From contig NZ_FNOY01000028.1 of assembly GCF_900107165.1 (NCBI RefSeq), forward strand, positions 1 through 34,089: a stretch of DNA of 34,089 nucleotides, in the 5' to 3' direction. A model generated the notes under the pieces. It made no database searches, had not been told where the DNA came from, and worked only from the letters and a program-made list of their open reading frames with translations. Numbering within the stretch: the stretch's first letter is position 1; every line of letters starts with the position of its first letter. Positions 1 through 9,585 of this stretch are shown one piece after another. This stretch comes from Nitrosomonas halophila. GTDB taxonomy: Bacteria > Pseudomonadota > Gammaproteobacteria > Burkholderiales > Nitrosomonadaceae. The position numbers were made by a program, and so were the translations under genes.

Positions 1-99
1 GATTTCGAACCTTTCATGGCGCAGAAATCGCATTATATCATGCACTTGGCGCGCTACCTGAACCGGATGTCGCCCACAGATTCTGCTGACGAGCCATAA
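1..99 (+). CDS. C-terminal end of an unidentified protein (partial)
   Basis: The first frame is open from base 1 to a TAA at 97-99 and encodes 32 residues ending in RMSPTDSADEP. The upstream part lies outside the window. The segment has a mixed helical look (HYIMHLARYLNRM) followed by a short polar tail, as at the C-terminus of a soluble protein. I do not recognise the family. Coding status is inferred only from the open frame and the following intergenic gap. Confidence 0.45.
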   Translation, partial: DFEPFMAQKSHYIMHLARYLNRMSPTDSADEP

Positions 100-420
100 A
101 TTAAAGCGTATTTGTGTTGCTTCTTGATTGATATAATCTGGCGCCATGCGAGTACAATTCTCTCGAACATAGGTATCTCTCGGTTGGAGAGGTCTGAGTG
201 TGTGGTTATTAAGCCGCATGGCGGAGGTGCCAGAGCATGGTCCTGTGGTTTGAATACCGTTGATTCGGCTTGCAGCGTCATCACCAATAGAATCAACAGG
301 GGAATGACTGCTTGAACTGGCAGGATGGGCGCAACACGAAGAGATGACCTTTCGGTGGCTTTATTGGTGGTATGTGATGCCGGGTAAGGAAGGTTGAGGT
401 GGAAAAAAGGATTTTTCAGC
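100..420. other. Intergenic region upstream of glmU
   Basis: This stretch of about 320 bases holds no convincing gene. Short open frames on both strands lack family features and good ribosome binding sites. A perfect TATAAT lies at 132-137 on the + strand, but the best-spaced -35 (TATTTG, 17-base spacer) is poor. An AAGGA at 406-410 sits 10 bases before the GTG used by glmU. A promoter for glmU-glmS probably lies here. Confidence 0.5.
132..137 (+). promoter_or_regulatory. Possible sigma-70 -10 element upstream of glmU
   Basis: A perfect TATAAT hexamer lies in the gap after the first gene, about 285 bases before the glmU start. The -35 region is weak, so this is only a candidate; the long leader would be unusual. 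Confidence 0.3.
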
Positions 421-1797
421 GTGAAACAACTTGATATCGTTATTCTAGCGGCTGGTGCGGGCAAGCGTATGCAATCGTCGCTGCCCAAAGTTTTGCACCC
501 ACTAGCGGGCAGACCGCTGTTATCCCATGTGCTGGATACCGCGCATACGCTTTCGCCTAACCAGGTCTGTGTGGTTTATGGGCATGGCGGTGAACGGGTT
601 AAGCAGGTGATCGATGATTCTTCGCTGGTTTGGATTAGACAGGCACAGCAGCTAGGGACAGGGCATGCTTTAAAGCAGGCTTTGCCCAGCCTGGCAGAAA
701 CTGGCCATACGCTGGTTCTGTTTGGTGATGTGCCTTTGGTGAAAAGTGCCACACTCTGGGCATTGCTGGAAAAAGCCACGGATGATCGGCTGGTCATGCT
801 GACAACAGAGCTGGATGATCCGTCAGGCTACGGCCGGATTGTGCGCGATCATGAGACAGGCAGCATACAATCAATCGTTGAAGAAAAAGATGCCACCCCA
901 GCACAGAAGCATATTTGTGAAATCAATACTGGCATTATGGTGTTCCCCAATCGGCTATTGCCAGCCTGGCTAGCCAGGCTGGACAACAGCAATGCCCAGG
1001 GCGAATACTATCTTACCGACATTGTCGAGATGGCGGCAGCGGATGGGGTGGGTATTGAATCAGCCAGACCGGCCAACAGTTGGGAAACGATAGGTGTTAA
1101 CAACAAGCGTCAGTTGGCTGGCTTGGAGCGAATTTATCAGCAAGAGATTGCGCATGATCTCATGGCGCAGGGCGTCACGCTACTCGATCCTGCCCGCATC
1201 GATGTCCGTGGACAATTGATTTGTGGTCATGACGTGGAGATAGATATCAATTGCGTCTTCGAAGGCGATGTGCGACTAGGTGACAATGTGAAGATTCAGG
1301 CACATTGCACATTGCGCAATGTGACCGTTGCTGCCGGTACAGTCATAGCGCCGTATAGCCTAGTAGAGGATGCTTGCCTCGGTGCCCATTGCCGAGTGGG
1401 CCCTTTCGCTCGTATCCGCCCGGGTACACGGCTGGATGAGGGCGTGCATATCGGCAATTTTGTCGAAGTCAAAAACAGTCAGATTGCTTCCGGCAGCAAA
1501 GCCAACCACTTGAGCTATATAGGCGATACCGTGATAGGCAAGCATGTCAATGTTGGTGCCGGTACGATTACCTGCAACTATGACGGCGCCAGCAAGCATC
1601 AAACAATCATAGAAGATGATGTATTCATTGGTTCAGACACGCAGCTCGTCGCACCCATCCGGGTCGCAAGGGGGTCAACAATTGGTGCTGGATCCACTAT
1701 AACGCGAGATACGCCGGAAGATCAGCTGACATTATCCCGTGCTAAGCAGTTGAGTATTGCCAGTTGGAAGCGGCCAAAGAAAATCAAGCCTGAATAA
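421..1797 (+). CDS. glmU: Bifunctional GlcNAc-1-P uridyltransferase / glucosamine-1-P acetyltransferase
   Basis: GlmU acetylates glucosamine-1-phosphate and then couples it to UTP, giving UDP-GlcNAc for peptidoglycan and LPS in the cytoplasm. The N-terminal nucleotidyltransferase domain carries the signature LAAGAGKRM (residues 9-17), PKVLH and FGDVPL. The C-terminal half is a left-handed beta-helix of hexapeptide repeats with the conserved run [20 protein letters not shown] and GSDTQLVAP. The GTG at 421 is preferred: it has AAGGA 10 bases upstream and gives 458 residues, close to the usual ~456. A TTG at 394 would add nine residues and lacks support. glmS follows after 35 bases and supplies the pathway, so the two are probably co-transcribed. 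Confidence 0.97.
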   Translation: MKQLDIVILAAGAGKRMQSSLPKVLHPLAGRPLLSHVLDTAHTLSPNQVCVVYGHGGERVKQVIDDSSLVWIRQAQQLGTGHALKQALPSLAETGHTLVLFGDVPLVKSATLWALLEKATDDRLVMLTTELDDPSGYGRIVRDHETGSIQSIVEEKDATPAQKHICEINTGIMVFPNRLLPAWLARLDNSNAQGEYYLTDIVEMAAADGVGIESARPANSWETIGVNNKRQLAGLERIYQQEIAHDLMAQGVTLLDPARIDVRGQLICGHDVEIDINCVFEGDVRLGDNVKIQAHCTLRNVTVAAGTVIAPYSLVEDACLGAHCRVGPFARIRPGTRLDEGVHIGNFVEVKNSQIASGSKANHLSYIGDTVIGKHVNVGAGTITCNYDGASKHQTIIEDDVFIGSDTQLVAPIRVARGSTIGAGSTITRDTPEDQLTLSRAKQLSIASWKRPKKIKPE

Positions 1798-1832
1798 TCT
1801 TTCAGATTAATAAATCTAACAAGGGGTTTGTG

Positions 1833-3680
1833 ATGTGCGGAATTGTGGGAGCAATTGCTAAGGACAATGTGGTGCCTTTTCTGCTGGAGGGGCTCTCAAG
1901 ATTGGAGTACCGTGGCTATGATTCTGCCGGAATCGTAGTGGCAAACGGCAAGCTGCACCGAATGCGAACCACCGAACGGGTCGCAGAATTGGGCAAGCTT
2001 GTGCGTACTCAAAATACTGAAGGATTGACGGGTATTGCACATACTCGCTGGGCAACCCATGGAGCGCCCTGCGAGCGCAATGCCCATCCGCATTTTTCAG
2101 GTGATGAGCGCAAGATTGCGGTTGTACATAATGGGATTATTGAGAATCACGATATGTTGCGGCAGCGTTTGCAACAAGCTGGCTACAAGTTCCTGTCAGA
2201 TACGGATACCGAGGTCATCGGCCACTTGATTTCGTATCATCTGCAAACCGCCGATGACTTGCTGGTTGCCGTGTGCGCTTGTCTCGAGGAATTACGGGGC
2301 GCATATGCCATTGCAGTGGTTGAGGAATCGCGGCCGGATCGCATCATTGTGGCCAGGAATGGCGCGCCCTTGCTGCTCGGTATCGGCAATAACGGTTTGT
2401 ATGCGGCCTCCGATGCCTCGGCGCTGGTGCCTATCACTCGGCGCATGGTTTATTTGGAAGAGGGTGATGTCGCTGAGCTGAGCAGCAGTGGATTCCGGGT
2501 GCTGAATTGCCTGAATGCGGCCCAGGGCTGTGAAGTCATGCGCCCCATACTGGAAAGTGATCTGACGCGTGAAGCTGTCGAGCTCGGGCCGTATGCGCAT
2601 TTCATGCAAAAGGAAATTTTTGAGCAACCGGTTGCTGTAGCCAATACCCTGGAAATGGTGCTCAATGCGCAATCCATTTCGCCGCATTTATTTGGCAGCG
2701 AGGCGGAATCGATATTTGCACGAACGAGAGGGGTGCTGATACTCGCTTGCGGAACCAGCTATCATGCCGGAGTCGTCGCCAAATATTGGCTAGAGACGAT
2801 AGCCGAACTGCCTTGCAATGTTGAGATTGCGAGCGAATATCGCTATCGCAAGCCGATTGCAGATCCTGACACGCTGGTCGTGGGCATTTCCCAGTCTGGA
2901 GAAACCGCAGATACCCTGGCCGCGCTGAATTATGCCAAGGCGCTTGGCCATCGTCATAGTCTCGCCATCTGCAATGTGCCGGAAAGCGCCCTGATACGGC
3001 AGACCGATCTGCGTTTTCTGACTCGGGCCGGCCCGGAGATTGGGGTTGCCTCGACCAAGGCGTTTACAACTCAGTTGGCGGTCTTACTATTGTTTACTGC
3101 AGTACTCGCTAAAATGCGCGGCAAGTTAACGGCTGAATCCGAGCACAATATGATTGCCGCGTTACGTCACCTGCCAGTGGCGATTCAACATGCACTCCAG
3201 ACCGAATCCGAGATCAAGCAGTGGGCGGGTGATTTTTCCCAGAAACAACATGCCTTGTTTCTGGGGCGTGGTGTCCATTATCCGATCGCGCTGGAAGGCG
3301 CGCTCAAGCTCAAGGAAATTTCGTATATCCACGCAGAGGCTTATGCAGCCGGAGAACTCAAGCATGGTCCGCTGGCTCTGGTTGACAGCAACATGCCTGT
3401 AGTTGCTATTGCGCCCAATGATGCTTTGCTGGAAAAACTGAAATCAAATCTCCACGAAGTCCGTGCACGTGGCGGAGAACTATATGTGTTTGCCGACGCG
3501 GATTCGCATATCGAAGCAAGTGAAGGCGTGCATATCATAAGACTGGCTGAACACAGGGGAGTGCTGAGTCCAATACTGCACACCATTCCCCTGCAATTGC
3601 TTGCCTACCATGTCGCATTGCAAAAAGGCACCGATGTCGATAAACCCAGGAATTTGGCCAAATCGGTGACAGTGGAGTGA
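1833..3680 (+). CDS. glmS: Glutamine--fructose-6-phosphate aminotransferase (isomerizing)
   Basis: GlmS makes glucosamine-6-phosphate from fructose-6-phosphate and glutamine, the first committed step towards UDP-GlcNAc. The ATG at 1833 is chosen over the in-frame GTG at 1830 because the catalytic Cys must be residue 2 (MCGIVGA) and be exposed after Met removal; AAGGGG at 1821-1826 is well spaced. The N-terminal glutaminase domain shows [19 protein letters not shown] and HNGIIEN. Two SIS sugar-isomerase domains follow ([17 protein letters not shown], then [22 protein letters not shown]). The C-terminus ends in KSVTVE, the usual ending of the family. It is 615 residues against about 609 in E. 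coli. No glmS ribozyme is expected or seen in this lineage. Confidence 0.98.
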   Translation: MCGIVGAIAKDNVVPFLLEGLSRLEYRGYDSAGIVVANGKLHRMRTTERVAELGKLVRTQNTEGLTGIAHTRWATHGAPCERNAHPHFSGDERKIAVVHNGIIENHDMLRQRLQQAGYKFLSDTDTEVIGHLISYHLQTADDLLVAVCACLEELRGAYAIAVVEESRPDRIIVARNGAPLLLGIGNNGLYAASDASALVPITRRMVYLEEGDVAELSSSGFRVLNCLNAAQGCEVMRPILESDLTREAVELGPYAHFMQKEIFEQPVAVANTLEMVLNAQSISPHLFGSEAESIFARTRGVLILACGTSYHAGVVAKYWLETIAELPCNVEIASEYRYRKPIADPDTLVVGISQSGETADTLAALNYAKALGHRHSLAICNVPESALIRQTDLRFLTRAGPEIGVASTKAFTTQLAVLLLFTAVLAKMRGKLTAESEHNMIAALRHLPVAIQHALQTESEIKQWAGDFSQKQHALFLGRGVHYPIALEGALKLKEISYIHAEAYAAGELKHGPLALVDSNMPVVAIAPNDALLEKLKSNLHEVRARGGELYVFADADSHIEASEGVHIIRLAEHRGVLSPILHTIPLQLLAYHVALQKGTDVDKPRNLAKSVTVE

Positions 3681-3756
3681 CTCTGCACGCACTTGCTGCC
3701 TGATCGATCAACGGCCCTGAGGCTGTTCGCGTTGACTGGTTTTGGTGTATGCTGTG

Positions 3757-3785
3757 TTGACTCAAGTACGCGTCAAACTTTATAC
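3757..3785 (+). promoter_or_regulatory. Predicted sigma-70 promoter for yebC-ruvCA
   Basis: TTGACT at 3757-3762 and TTATAC at 3780-3785 are separated by exactly 17 bases, about 55 bases before the yebC ATG. This suggests that yebC starts a transcript separate from glmUS. It is a sequence-match prediction only. Confidence 0.6.
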
Positions 3786-3839
3786 AACAAATACAGAGTG
3801 GTAGCATTGCATACTTTCAATCAGTTCTAAAGGAAGTCA

Positions 3840-4565
3840 ATGGCAGGTCATAGCAAATGGGCTAACATCAAGCATAAAAAGGCAGCGCAGGATGCCAAAC
3901 GGGGCAAGATTTTTACGCGTTTGATCAAGGAAATTACGATAGCCGCTCGCCTGGGTGGGGGCGATCCGGGCAGCAATCCCCGCCTGAGATTGGCTATCGA
4001 CAAGGCTTACGATCAGAATATGCCGAAAGACAACGTCGAGCGTGCAATCAAGCGCGGCTGTGGCGAGTTGGAAGGCGTCAACTACGAAGAAATCCGTTAT
4101 GAAGGGTATGGTGTGTCGGGTGCCGCAATCATGGTGGATTGCATGACCGATAACCGTACCAGAACAGTTGCGGCTGTACGCCATGCTTTCAGTAAGCACG
4201 GCGGTAATCTGGGAACCGATGGCTCGGTTGCGTACTTATTCAAACATTGTGGCCAGCTTCTGTTCGCCCCGGGAACCAACGAAACGGAATTATTGGAAGC
4301 CGCTCTGGAGGCAGGGGCAGATGATATCCTCAGCCATGAAGACGGGAGTATGGAAGTGGTTACGGATCCGGCCGTGTTTTCAGCGGTCAGGAATAAGCTG
4401 GAACAGGCTGGTTTTAAGGCGGAGCTGACAGAAGTTACCTGGCGACCCGAGAATGAAGTTGCGTTGGACGGGGATGAGGCGGTTAAGATGCAAAAGCTTC
4501 TGGATGCGCTCGAGGAAATCGATGATGTGCAGGACGTATACACGACCGCAGTTATCGATGCCTGA
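3840..4565 (+). CDS. yebC: YebC/PmpR family protein
   Basis: The 241-residue protein opens with the family signature [18 protein letters not shown] and contains [31 protein letters not shown] and YEGYGVSG, all diagnostic of the TACO1/YebC family. Family members are described as DNA-binding transcriptional regulators, and more recently as factors relieving ribosome stalling at proline tracts; which applies here cannot be seen. The gene precedes ruvC, the order found in very many proteobacteria. The length is normal (about 240-250 residues). Its stop codon (4563-4565) lies 23 bases before the conserved start of RuvC. Confidence 0.95.
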   Translation: MAGHSKWANIKHKKAAQDAKRGKIFTRLIKEITIAARLGGGDPGSNPRLRLAIDKAYDQNMPKDNVERAIKRGCGELEGVNYEEIRYEGYGVSGAAIMVDCMTDNRTRTVAAVRHAFSKHGGNLGTDGSVAYLFKHCGQLLFAPGTNETELLEAALEAGADDILSHEDGSMEVVTDPAVFSAVRNKLEQAGFKAELTEVTWRPENEVALDGDEAVKMQKLLDALEEIDDVQDVYTTAVIDA

Positions 4566-4588
4566 TTTTTTCCTGGTCTGGTGACGGT

Positions 4589-5101
4589 ATTCGCATACTT
4601 GGAATTGATCCTGGCCTGCGCGTAACGGGATTCGGCATTGTCGACAAGATTGGCAGCCAGCTCGTATATGTAGGCAGCGGTTGCGTGACTACGACCGGCA
4701 ATGAATTGCCCAGCCGCTTGAAGACAATCTTGGAAGGTTTGAATGAAATTATTCTGCAATATCGCCCAGAGCAAGTGGCGGTAGAGCAGGTGTTTGTTAA
4801 TGTCAATCCCAAATCGACGCTATTGCTTGGACAGGCGCGCGGTGCTGCAATATGTGCGGCCGTTCACAATCAGCTTTTTGTCTCAGAATACACGGCATTG
4901 CAAATCAAACAGGCGGTAGTCGGCAATGGGCATGCGCGTAAAGAACAGGTGCAAGAAATGGTCATGCGGCTATTGCAACTGGCAGCACGGCCTCGCCCGG
5001 ATGCAGCCGATGCCTTGGCATGCGCAATTTGCCATGCACACATGCATGTGAATTTTTTTCCAGCTGCTCGTTACCGGATGAAGCGAGGCAGGCAATTGTG
5101 A
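4589..5101 (+). CDS. ruvC: Holliday junction resolvase RuvC, non-canonical start
   Basis: RuvC is the endonuclease that cuts Holliday junctions bound by RuvAB. From the ATT at 4589 the frame reads (M)[15 protein letters not shown], matching the usual RuvC N-terminus, and gives 170 residues. The catalytic acidic residues are visible: Asp7 in GIDPG, Glu in VAVEQVFVN, and the C-terminal pair in [14 protein letters not shown]. No ATG, GTG or TTG exists in this frame between the upstream stop at 4523-4525 and the conserved motif. The first canonical start is GTG 4685, which would delete Asp7 and is rejected. The start may therefore be ATT 4589 (weak GGTGA just upstream) or CTG 4562. Alternatively, the ATG at 4558 overlapping yebC joins this frame if one base is lost from the T6 run at 4566-4571. 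The ruvC stop overlaps the ruvA start. Confidence 0.9.
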   Translation: MRILGIDPGLRVTGFGIVDKIGSQLVYVGSGCVTTTGNELPSRLKTILEGLNEIILQYRPEQVAVEQVFVNVNPKSTLLLGQARGAAICAAVHNQLFVSEYTALQIKQAVVGNGHARKEQVQEMVMRLLQLAARPRPDAADALACAICHAHMHVNFFPAARYRMKRGRQL

Positions 5102-5682
5102 TCGGAAGAATTACAGGACTGTTACTCGAGAAGCGGCCACCTCTGGTATTAGTGGACGTGCAGGGGGTAGGCTACGAGATTGATGTGCCGATGAGCACTT
5201 TTTGTCAATTGCCCGAGCTTGGCGAGCAAGTCGCTTTGCATACGCATCTGATTGTTCGTGAAGATGCGCATTTGTTGTTTGGCTTCATGACAGAAGCTGA
5301 GCGGGTTTTTTTTCGCCAGCTGACAAAAATTTCCGGTATTGGCGTTAGAACCGCTCTGGCAATATTATCCGGATTGAGTGTGGCCGAGTTGCAGCAGGCG
5401 GTGGCAGCACAAGACAGCATGCGTCTGACCAAAATTCCCGGTATTGGAAAAAAAACCGCAGAGCGCCTATTGCTGGAAATGCGCGACAAGATCGATCCAT
5501 TGCTGGCGCATTTTCAGCCAGCCACCATGACCCAGGATATCGATCAAGACATCCTCAACGCTTTATTGGCACTGGGCTATAATGATCGTGAGGCCAATTG
5601 GGCGGTCAAGCAATTGCCGGAAGGGGTGGGCGTGCCCGACGGCATCATGCAGTCATTGAAACTTCTGTCCAAGGGAAAATAG
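5098..5682 (+). CDS. ruvA: Holliday junction branch-migration protein RuvA
   Basis: RuvA binds the four-way junction and loads the RuvB motor. GTG 5098 overlaps the ruvC TGA (GTGA) and gives [15 protein letters not shown], the normal RuvA start, with 194 residues. A longer reading from 5020 would run inside ruvC and is rejected. Domain I (OB fold) spans about residues 1-63. Domain II has two helix-hairpin-helix motifs, [16 protein letters not shown] and [17 protein letters not shown]. The C-terminal domain III, which contacts RuvB, ends in [17 protein letters not shown]. The overlap suggests translational coupling with ruvC. Confidence 0.96.
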   Translation: MIGRITGLLLEKRPPLVLVDVQGVGYEIDVPMSTFCQLPELGEQVALHTHLIVREDAHLLFGFMTEAERVFFRQLTKISGIGVRTALAILSGLSVAELQQAVAAQDSMRLTKIPGIGKKTAERLLLEMRDKIDPLLAHFQPATMTQDIDQDILNALLALGYNDREANWAVKQLPEGVGVPDGIMQSLKLLSKGK

Positions 5683-5971
5683 TCTCGATCAGTTGGGCTG
5701 GATCATTCCGGCGCGCCCGCTCGAGTATGTTTTGTATGGCAGATAGATTGCTGTAAGAAGAGTAAAAGATCATGCGCATGGTTGTTCAATGGGTGATGAC
5801 CTCGAGTGAGATTTCCAGATTGAAAAATGAATTGTGAGCGTTGTGTGTACGCGATACTCGAGCAAGTTGCGTTCTGGTGCTTCGATAGGGAATATTTGGG
5901 TCTCGTCATGGCGCCTGGCGTGATGGCCACACAGCTTTATTCATTAACGAGCCCTAAGCGAGAGTTCCAAG
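5683..5971. other. ruvA-ruvB intergenic gap
   Basis: These 289 bases separate ruvA from ruvB, which are adjacent in many relatives. No coding frame with family features was found on either strand. The gap holds three CTCGAG hexamers (5720, 5801, 5857) without regular spacing. No clear terminator or consensus promoter stands out. ruvB presumably has its own promoter here. Confidence 0.4.
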
Positions 5972-7012
5972 ATGATTGAATCGGACCGAATCATCGGCGC
6001 AACCCCTTTTTCCTCTCAGGAAGAGGCGATAGAGCGAGCGTTGCGCCCGCATCAATTCGACGAGTATATCGGTCAGGAAAAAATCCGGGCGCAGCTGGAG
6101 ATATTTATCGAAGCTGCTAGGCGACGGCAGGAGGCGCTCGATCATGTTTTGTTGTTTGGGCCGCCTGGTCTGGGTAAAACGACACTGGCGCATATCATTG
6201 CCCGGGAAATGGGCGTGAATTTGCGCCAGACCTCTGGGCCGGTGCTGGAAAGAGCCGGTGACCTGGCCGCTTTGCTGACCAATCTCGAGCCCAATGATGT
6301 GTTGTTCATTGATGAGATCCACCGCCTTTCGCCGGTTGTCGAGGAGATTCTTTATCCTGCGATGGAGGATTACCAGCTTGATATCATGATTGGTGAGGGG
6401 CCTGCTGCCAGATCAGTCAAGATCGATTTGCCGCACTTCACGCTTGTGGGCGCGACCACGCGTGCTGGAATGCTGACCAATCCTCTGCGGGACCGTTTTG
6501 GTATCGTTTCTCGTCTGGAGTTTTATACCGCAGATGAACTCGGTAAAATTGTCGACCGGTCGGCTGGACTATTGCAGGTTGGTATTTCTGCCGACGGAGC
6601 CAGGGAGATTGCCCGGCGATCCCGTGGCACGCCGCGGATTGCCAACCGATTGCTGCGCAGAGTGCGGGATTTCGCTGAGGTCAAGGCGAATGGCCGGATT
6701 GATCGCAAGGTGGCGGATGCCGCCTTGCATATGCTGGATGTCGATATCACCGGTTTGGATATGCTGGATAGAAAGCTTCTGCTGGCCGTATTGGAGAAAT
6801 TTGGTGGCGGACCGGTTGGTGTTGACAATCTGGCCGCAGCCATCAATGAAGAGCGTGATACGATCGAGGAGGTGCTGGAGCCCTACCTCATTCAGCAAGG
6901 ATTTCTGCAACGCACGCCACGCGGGCGCATTGCCACCGCAATGACCTATCATCACTTCAATCTCATTCCACCGCGTCATAACCAGACATTGGGCCTGATT
7001 GACCCAGTTTGA
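5972..7012 (+). CDS. ruvB: Holliday junction branch-migration ATPase RuvB
   Basis: RuvB is the hexameric AAA+ motor that drives branch migration with RuvA. The 346-residue product has the RuvB opening [13 protein letters not shown], Walker A GPPGLGKT (residues 63-70), Walker [10 protein letters not shown], sensor 1 [10 protein letters not shown] and the arginine-finger segment PLRDRFG. The C-terminal winged helix carries [13 protein letters not shown] and the usual [14 protein letters not shown]. Length and motifs are complete. It is set apart from ruvA by a 289-base gap and followed 67 bases later by ybgC. Confidence 0.98.
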   Translation: MIESDRIIGATPFSSQEEAIERALRPHQFDEYIGQEKIRAQLEIFIEAARRRQEALDHVLLFGPPGLGKTTLAHIIAREMGVNLRQTSGPVLERAGDLAALLTNLEPNDVLFIDEIHRLSPVVEEILYPAMEDYQLDIMIGEGPAARSVKIDLPHFTLVGATTRAGMLTNPLRDRFGIVSRLEFYTADELGKIVDRSAGLLQVGISADGAREIARRSRGTPRIANRLLRRVRDFAEVKANGRIDRKVADAALHMLDVDITGLDMLDRKLLLAVLEKFGGGPVGVDNLAAAINEERDTIEEVLEPYLIQQGFLQRTPRGRIATAMTYHHFNLIPPRHNQTLGLIDPV

Positions 7013-7079
7013 AGTTTGTGGTGGCAATCTGGCGCTGAATCAAACTCAAATATGGATAATTCAACTGGTGATTTGAAAA

Positions 7080-7487
7080 ATGGAAACTGTTTTTAACTAT
7101 CCGGTACGGGTTTATTACCAGGATACCGATACCGGCGGCGTTGTCTATCATGCGAGCTATCTCAATTTCATGGAGCGTGCTCGCTATGAGTGGCTGCGTG
7201 AATTGGGGTTCGGTGTGGATGCGATGATTCAATCGCACCGGACGATTTTTTTGATTCGATCCCTCAATATCGAGTATTTCAAGCCGGCCGTACTCGATGA
7301 TCTGCTGAATGTGACCGTGCAAGTCGCAGAGGTTGGCAGAAGTCGAATCGCATTGCGACAGCAAGTCATGCGTGAGCAAGGTACGTTAGTCAGTGCTATG
7401 GTTCATGTTGTATGTGTCGGCATGGATACATTCAAGCCGACCGGTCTACCGTTACCACTTCGTCAAAAAATTGGAAAACCATCATGA
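7080..7487 (+). CDS. ybgC: YbgC-type acyl-CoA thioesterase (hot-dog fold)
   Basis: This 135-residue 4-hydroxybenzoyl-CoA thioesterase-like protein is the first gene of the tol-pal cluster. It shows the signature YYQDTDTGGVVYHASYLNFMERAR, quoted here in two parts: YYQDTDTGGVVYH (catalytic Asp region) then ASYLNFMERAR. Family members hydrolyse short- or medium-chain acyl-CoA and have been linked to phospholipid metabolism at the inner membrane; the substrate here is unknown. Its TGA (7485-7487) overlaps the ATG of tolQ, suggesting coupled translation. Confidence 0.93.
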   Translation: METVFNYPVRVYYQDTDTGGVVYHASYLNFMERARYEWLRELGFGVDAMIQSHRTIFLIRSLNIEYFKPAVLDDLLNVTVQVAEVGRSRIALRQQVMREQGTLVSAMVHVVCVGMDTFKPTGLPLPLRQKIGKPS

Positions 7488-8188
7488 GCACGGTTGTTAC
7501 CCAGGATTTATCACTGTTTCACCTTGTCAGTAGCGCGAGCTTGCCCGTTCAATTGGTCATGCTGTTGTTGTTGATGGCCTCGTTGGTTTCTTGGTGGTTT
7601 ATTTTCCGGAAAATGTTTGTCATTCGATATGAGGTCAAACAAACCGATGAATTTGAGAATGTCTTCTGGAGAGGCGCAGATTTGAATGCGTTGTACCAGC
7701 GTGCCGCAGGTGCCCGCGATACTGTAGGCAGTATGGAGCGAATTTTTGAAGCGGGCTTCCGCGAGTTCATTAAATATCAGCAGGGTGTGGATGTCGGCAC
7801 CGTCATGGAGAGTACCCGGGGCGCAATGCGTGCGGTTTATCAACGTGAAATGGATCGACTCGAATCGCATCTCTCATTCTTGGCAACCGTCGGGTCGGTA
7901 AGCCCTTATGTCGGATTGTTCGGAACAGTATGGGGCATCATGAACGCCTTCAGAGAGCTGTCGAATATCAGCCAGGCGACAATTGCTCACGTTGCACCCG
8001 GAATTGCCGAAGCCCTGATTGCAACCGCAATGGGACTTTTTGCGGCGATTCCTGCGGTGGTTGCCTATAACCGCTATGCCAGCGATACCGGTCAGCTGGC
8101 AACTCGCTATGAGAGCTTTATCGAGGAAGTGTCCAATGTGCTGCAACGCCGGGTAGCCAAGCCCCGTGACTTGACGAGCCATCTATGA
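7484..8188 (+). CDS. tolQ: Tol-Pal system proton channel subunit TolQ
   Basis: TolQ forms with TolR the inner-membrane proton-motive-force motor of the Tol-Pal system, which keeps the outer membrane drawn in during division. ATG 7484 (MSTVVTQDLSLF) overlaps the ybgC stop as ATGA and gives 234 residues; an upstream in-frame reading from 7412 lies within ybgC. Three membrane segments are visible: LVMLLLLMASLVSWWFIF near the N-terminus, and two in the MotA/TolQ/ExbB domain (SVSPYVGLFGTVWGIM and ALIATAMGLFAAIPAVVAY). The long cytoplasmic loop lies between the first and second. Its stop overlaps the tolR start. Confidence 0.96.
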   Translation: MSTVVTQDLSLFHLVSSASLPVQLVMLLLLMASLVSWWFIFRKMFVIRYEVKQTDEFENVFWRGADLNALYQRAAGARDTVGSMERIFEAGFREFIKYQQGVDVGTVMESTRGAMRAVYQREMDRLESHLSFLATVGSVSPYVGLFGTVWGIMNAFRELSNISQATIAHVAPGIAEALIATAMGLFAAIPAVVAYNRYASDTGQLATRYESFIEEVSNVLQRRVAKPRDLTSHL

Positions 8189-8601
8189 TCCAGCGTCGCA
8201 GCAAGCGCCGGTTGATGAATGACATCAATGTTGTGCCGTACATTGATGTCATGCTGGTGTTGTTGATCATTTTCATGATCACTGCGCCCCTCATGCATCC
8301 GGGCCAGGTTGAATTGCCTGAAATTGGTAAATCCTCCATTCCGCCGATAGAACCTTTGGAGGTGATTATTGCCGCTGATGGACATCTGACACTGCGTGAC
8401 CGGGCCCGAGCCGGTGACGAGCGCAAGATCAATCGTACTCAACTGGTGGAGGCGATCAAAGCTAAACAGGCGCAGAATGCCGAACAGCCTGTTGTGATCG
8501 CGGCGGACAAGAATGTTCGTTACGAGGAAGTGATCCAGGTTATGGATCTACTGCAGCAACAGCAGGTGAAAAAGATCGGGTTGCTGACAAAACCAAGATG
8601 A
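8185..8601 (+). CDS. tolR: Tol-Pal system protein TolR
   Basis: TolR is the second subunit of the inner-membrane motor. The 138-residue product has the N-terminal pattern KRRLMNDINVVPYIDVMLV, in which the Asp of YIDVMLV is the conserved proton-relay residue of the single membrane helix (DVMLVLLIIFMITAPLM). A periplasmic ExbD/TolR domain follows. The start ATG overlaps the tolQ TGA by four bases. tolA begins 14 bases after the stop. Confidence 0.96.
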   Translation: MIQRRSKRRLMNDINVVPYIDVMLVLLIIFMITAPLMHPGQVELPEIGKSSIPPIEPLEVIIAADGHLTLRDRARAGDERKINRTQLVEAIKAKQAQNAEQPVVIAADKNVRYEEVIQVMDLLQQQQVKKIGLLTKPR

Positions 8602-8615
8602 ATACTTGAGAGACG

Positions 8616-9455
8616 ATGCGCACGACAACTTGGCGGAGTGAGACTATCATCGAACCGGGAAAATTACGGGCAGCGTTATTTTCCTGTCTGCTGCATATTG
8701 CTTTTTTGATCTTGCTGGTTTTTGGATTCAACTGGAAAAGTGACGTGCCCGAAGCCATGCAGGTTGAGTTGTGGAGTGATCTGCCCCAAGTGCAGCCGCA
8801 GCCTGTCAAACCCGAGCCACTCGCTAGGCCAGCCGCACCCAGGCCCGCGCCTGAACCCGCCAAACCCAGCCCGGCGACGCAGCCCGTCATCGCTTCTTCT
8901 CCTCCGCCTGCACGCAAACCCGCGATTGCGATCAAAGAAAAAGCGGAAAAACCGGCGCCGGTGAAGGAGACCCCGAAGCTGCCTGATCCAGTCAAAAAGG
9001 AAGTCGTCAAACCGGAGCCTGTCAAGGAGCCAGAGCAGCCCAAGTCAGAAAAAGAACCGCCCCAAAAGAATGAAGTCATGGCGCGTGAGAAGCAGCAGGC
9101 TGAAGCGTTGGCGCGCGAGAAACAGCGCGAGCAGGAGGCTATGGCATTGAAAGCGGAGCAATCCAGAGTCGCGGACGAGATTGCCAAATACAAGGCCATG
9201 ATTCAGGCCAAGATCCGTAGCCGTATTGTCATGCCGCCTGACCTGCCGGGCAATCCCGTGGTTGAGTTTCGTGTCACATTATTGCCTGGAGGCGATGTGT
9301 TGAGTGTGTCCCTACGCAAATCCAGCGGTTACGCGACGTTCGATGAAGCTGTGGAGCGGGCGATATTCTTGGCCAAACCATTGCCGCTGCCACCGGATCA
9401 GCGTTTATTCAGGGCCTTTCGGGATTTCAGTCTGACTGTCCATTATCGAGAATGA
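8616..9455 (+). CDS. tolA: Tol-Pal system energy transducer TolA
   Basis: TolA links the TolQR motor to TolB and Pal across the periplasm. The 279-residue product has a cytoplasmic tail, then a membrane helix (ALFSCLLHIAFLILLVF). That helix keeps the S-x3-H pattern used to contact TolQR. Domain II, about residues 60-190, is rich in Pro, Lys, Glu and Ala. Its proline-rich part is followed by a charged helical part (REKQQAEALAREKQREQEA). The C-terminal domain III has KIRSRIVMPPDLPGNP and VEFRVTLLPGGDV, as in TonB/TolA C-terminal domains. It is shorter than E. coli TolA (421 residues) because domain II is shorter, as is common in betaproteobacteria. Confidence 0.94.
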   Translation: MRTTTWRSETIIEPGKLRAALFSCLLHIAFLILLVFGFNWKSDVPEAMQVELWSDLPQVQPQPVKPEPLARPAAPRPAPEPAKPSPATQPVIASSPPPARKPAIAIKEKAEKPAPVKETPKLPDPVKKEVVKPEPVKEPEQPKSEKEPPQKNEVMAREKQQAEALAREKQREQEAMALKAEQSRVADEIAKYKAMIQAKIRSRIVMPPDLPGNPVVEFRVTLLPGGDVLSVSLRKSSGYATFDEAVERAIFLAKPLPLPPDQRLFRAFRDFSLTVHYRE

Positions 9456-9585
9456 ACCTGGATTGCTCGGCTGGGCATGGAAATAATGGTGTATGCCTTT
9501 TATCACCCTGCGTTGGCTTTGAAAATAGCGGTCAACTGAAAAATCCAGGATAATTTTTAACTCAGTATTTTTTAGGCGATTTGCC

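Noticed and set aside
54-488. 144-codon open frame on the - strand across the glmU upstream region
   Set aside because: It overlaps the beginning of glmU, has no family features and no ribosome binding site; it is a chance frame.
4097-4774. 225-codon - strand frame opposite yebC and ruvC
   Set aside because: Serine/alanine-rich antisense shadow of two well-supported genes.
4685-5101. ruvC starting at GTG 4685
   Set aside because: It would remove the conserved RILGIDPG segment including a catalytic Asp; homology clearly extends upstream.
5720-5862. Three CTCGAG sites in the ruvA-ruvB gap as operators
   Set aside because: Spacing is irregular (81 and 56 bases) and the hexamer also occurs inside ruvA; probably chance.
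8540-9199. 219-codon - strand frame opposite tolA
   Set aside because: Its Gly/Ser-rich composition is the mirror of the Pro/Lys-rich tolA linker; no independent support.
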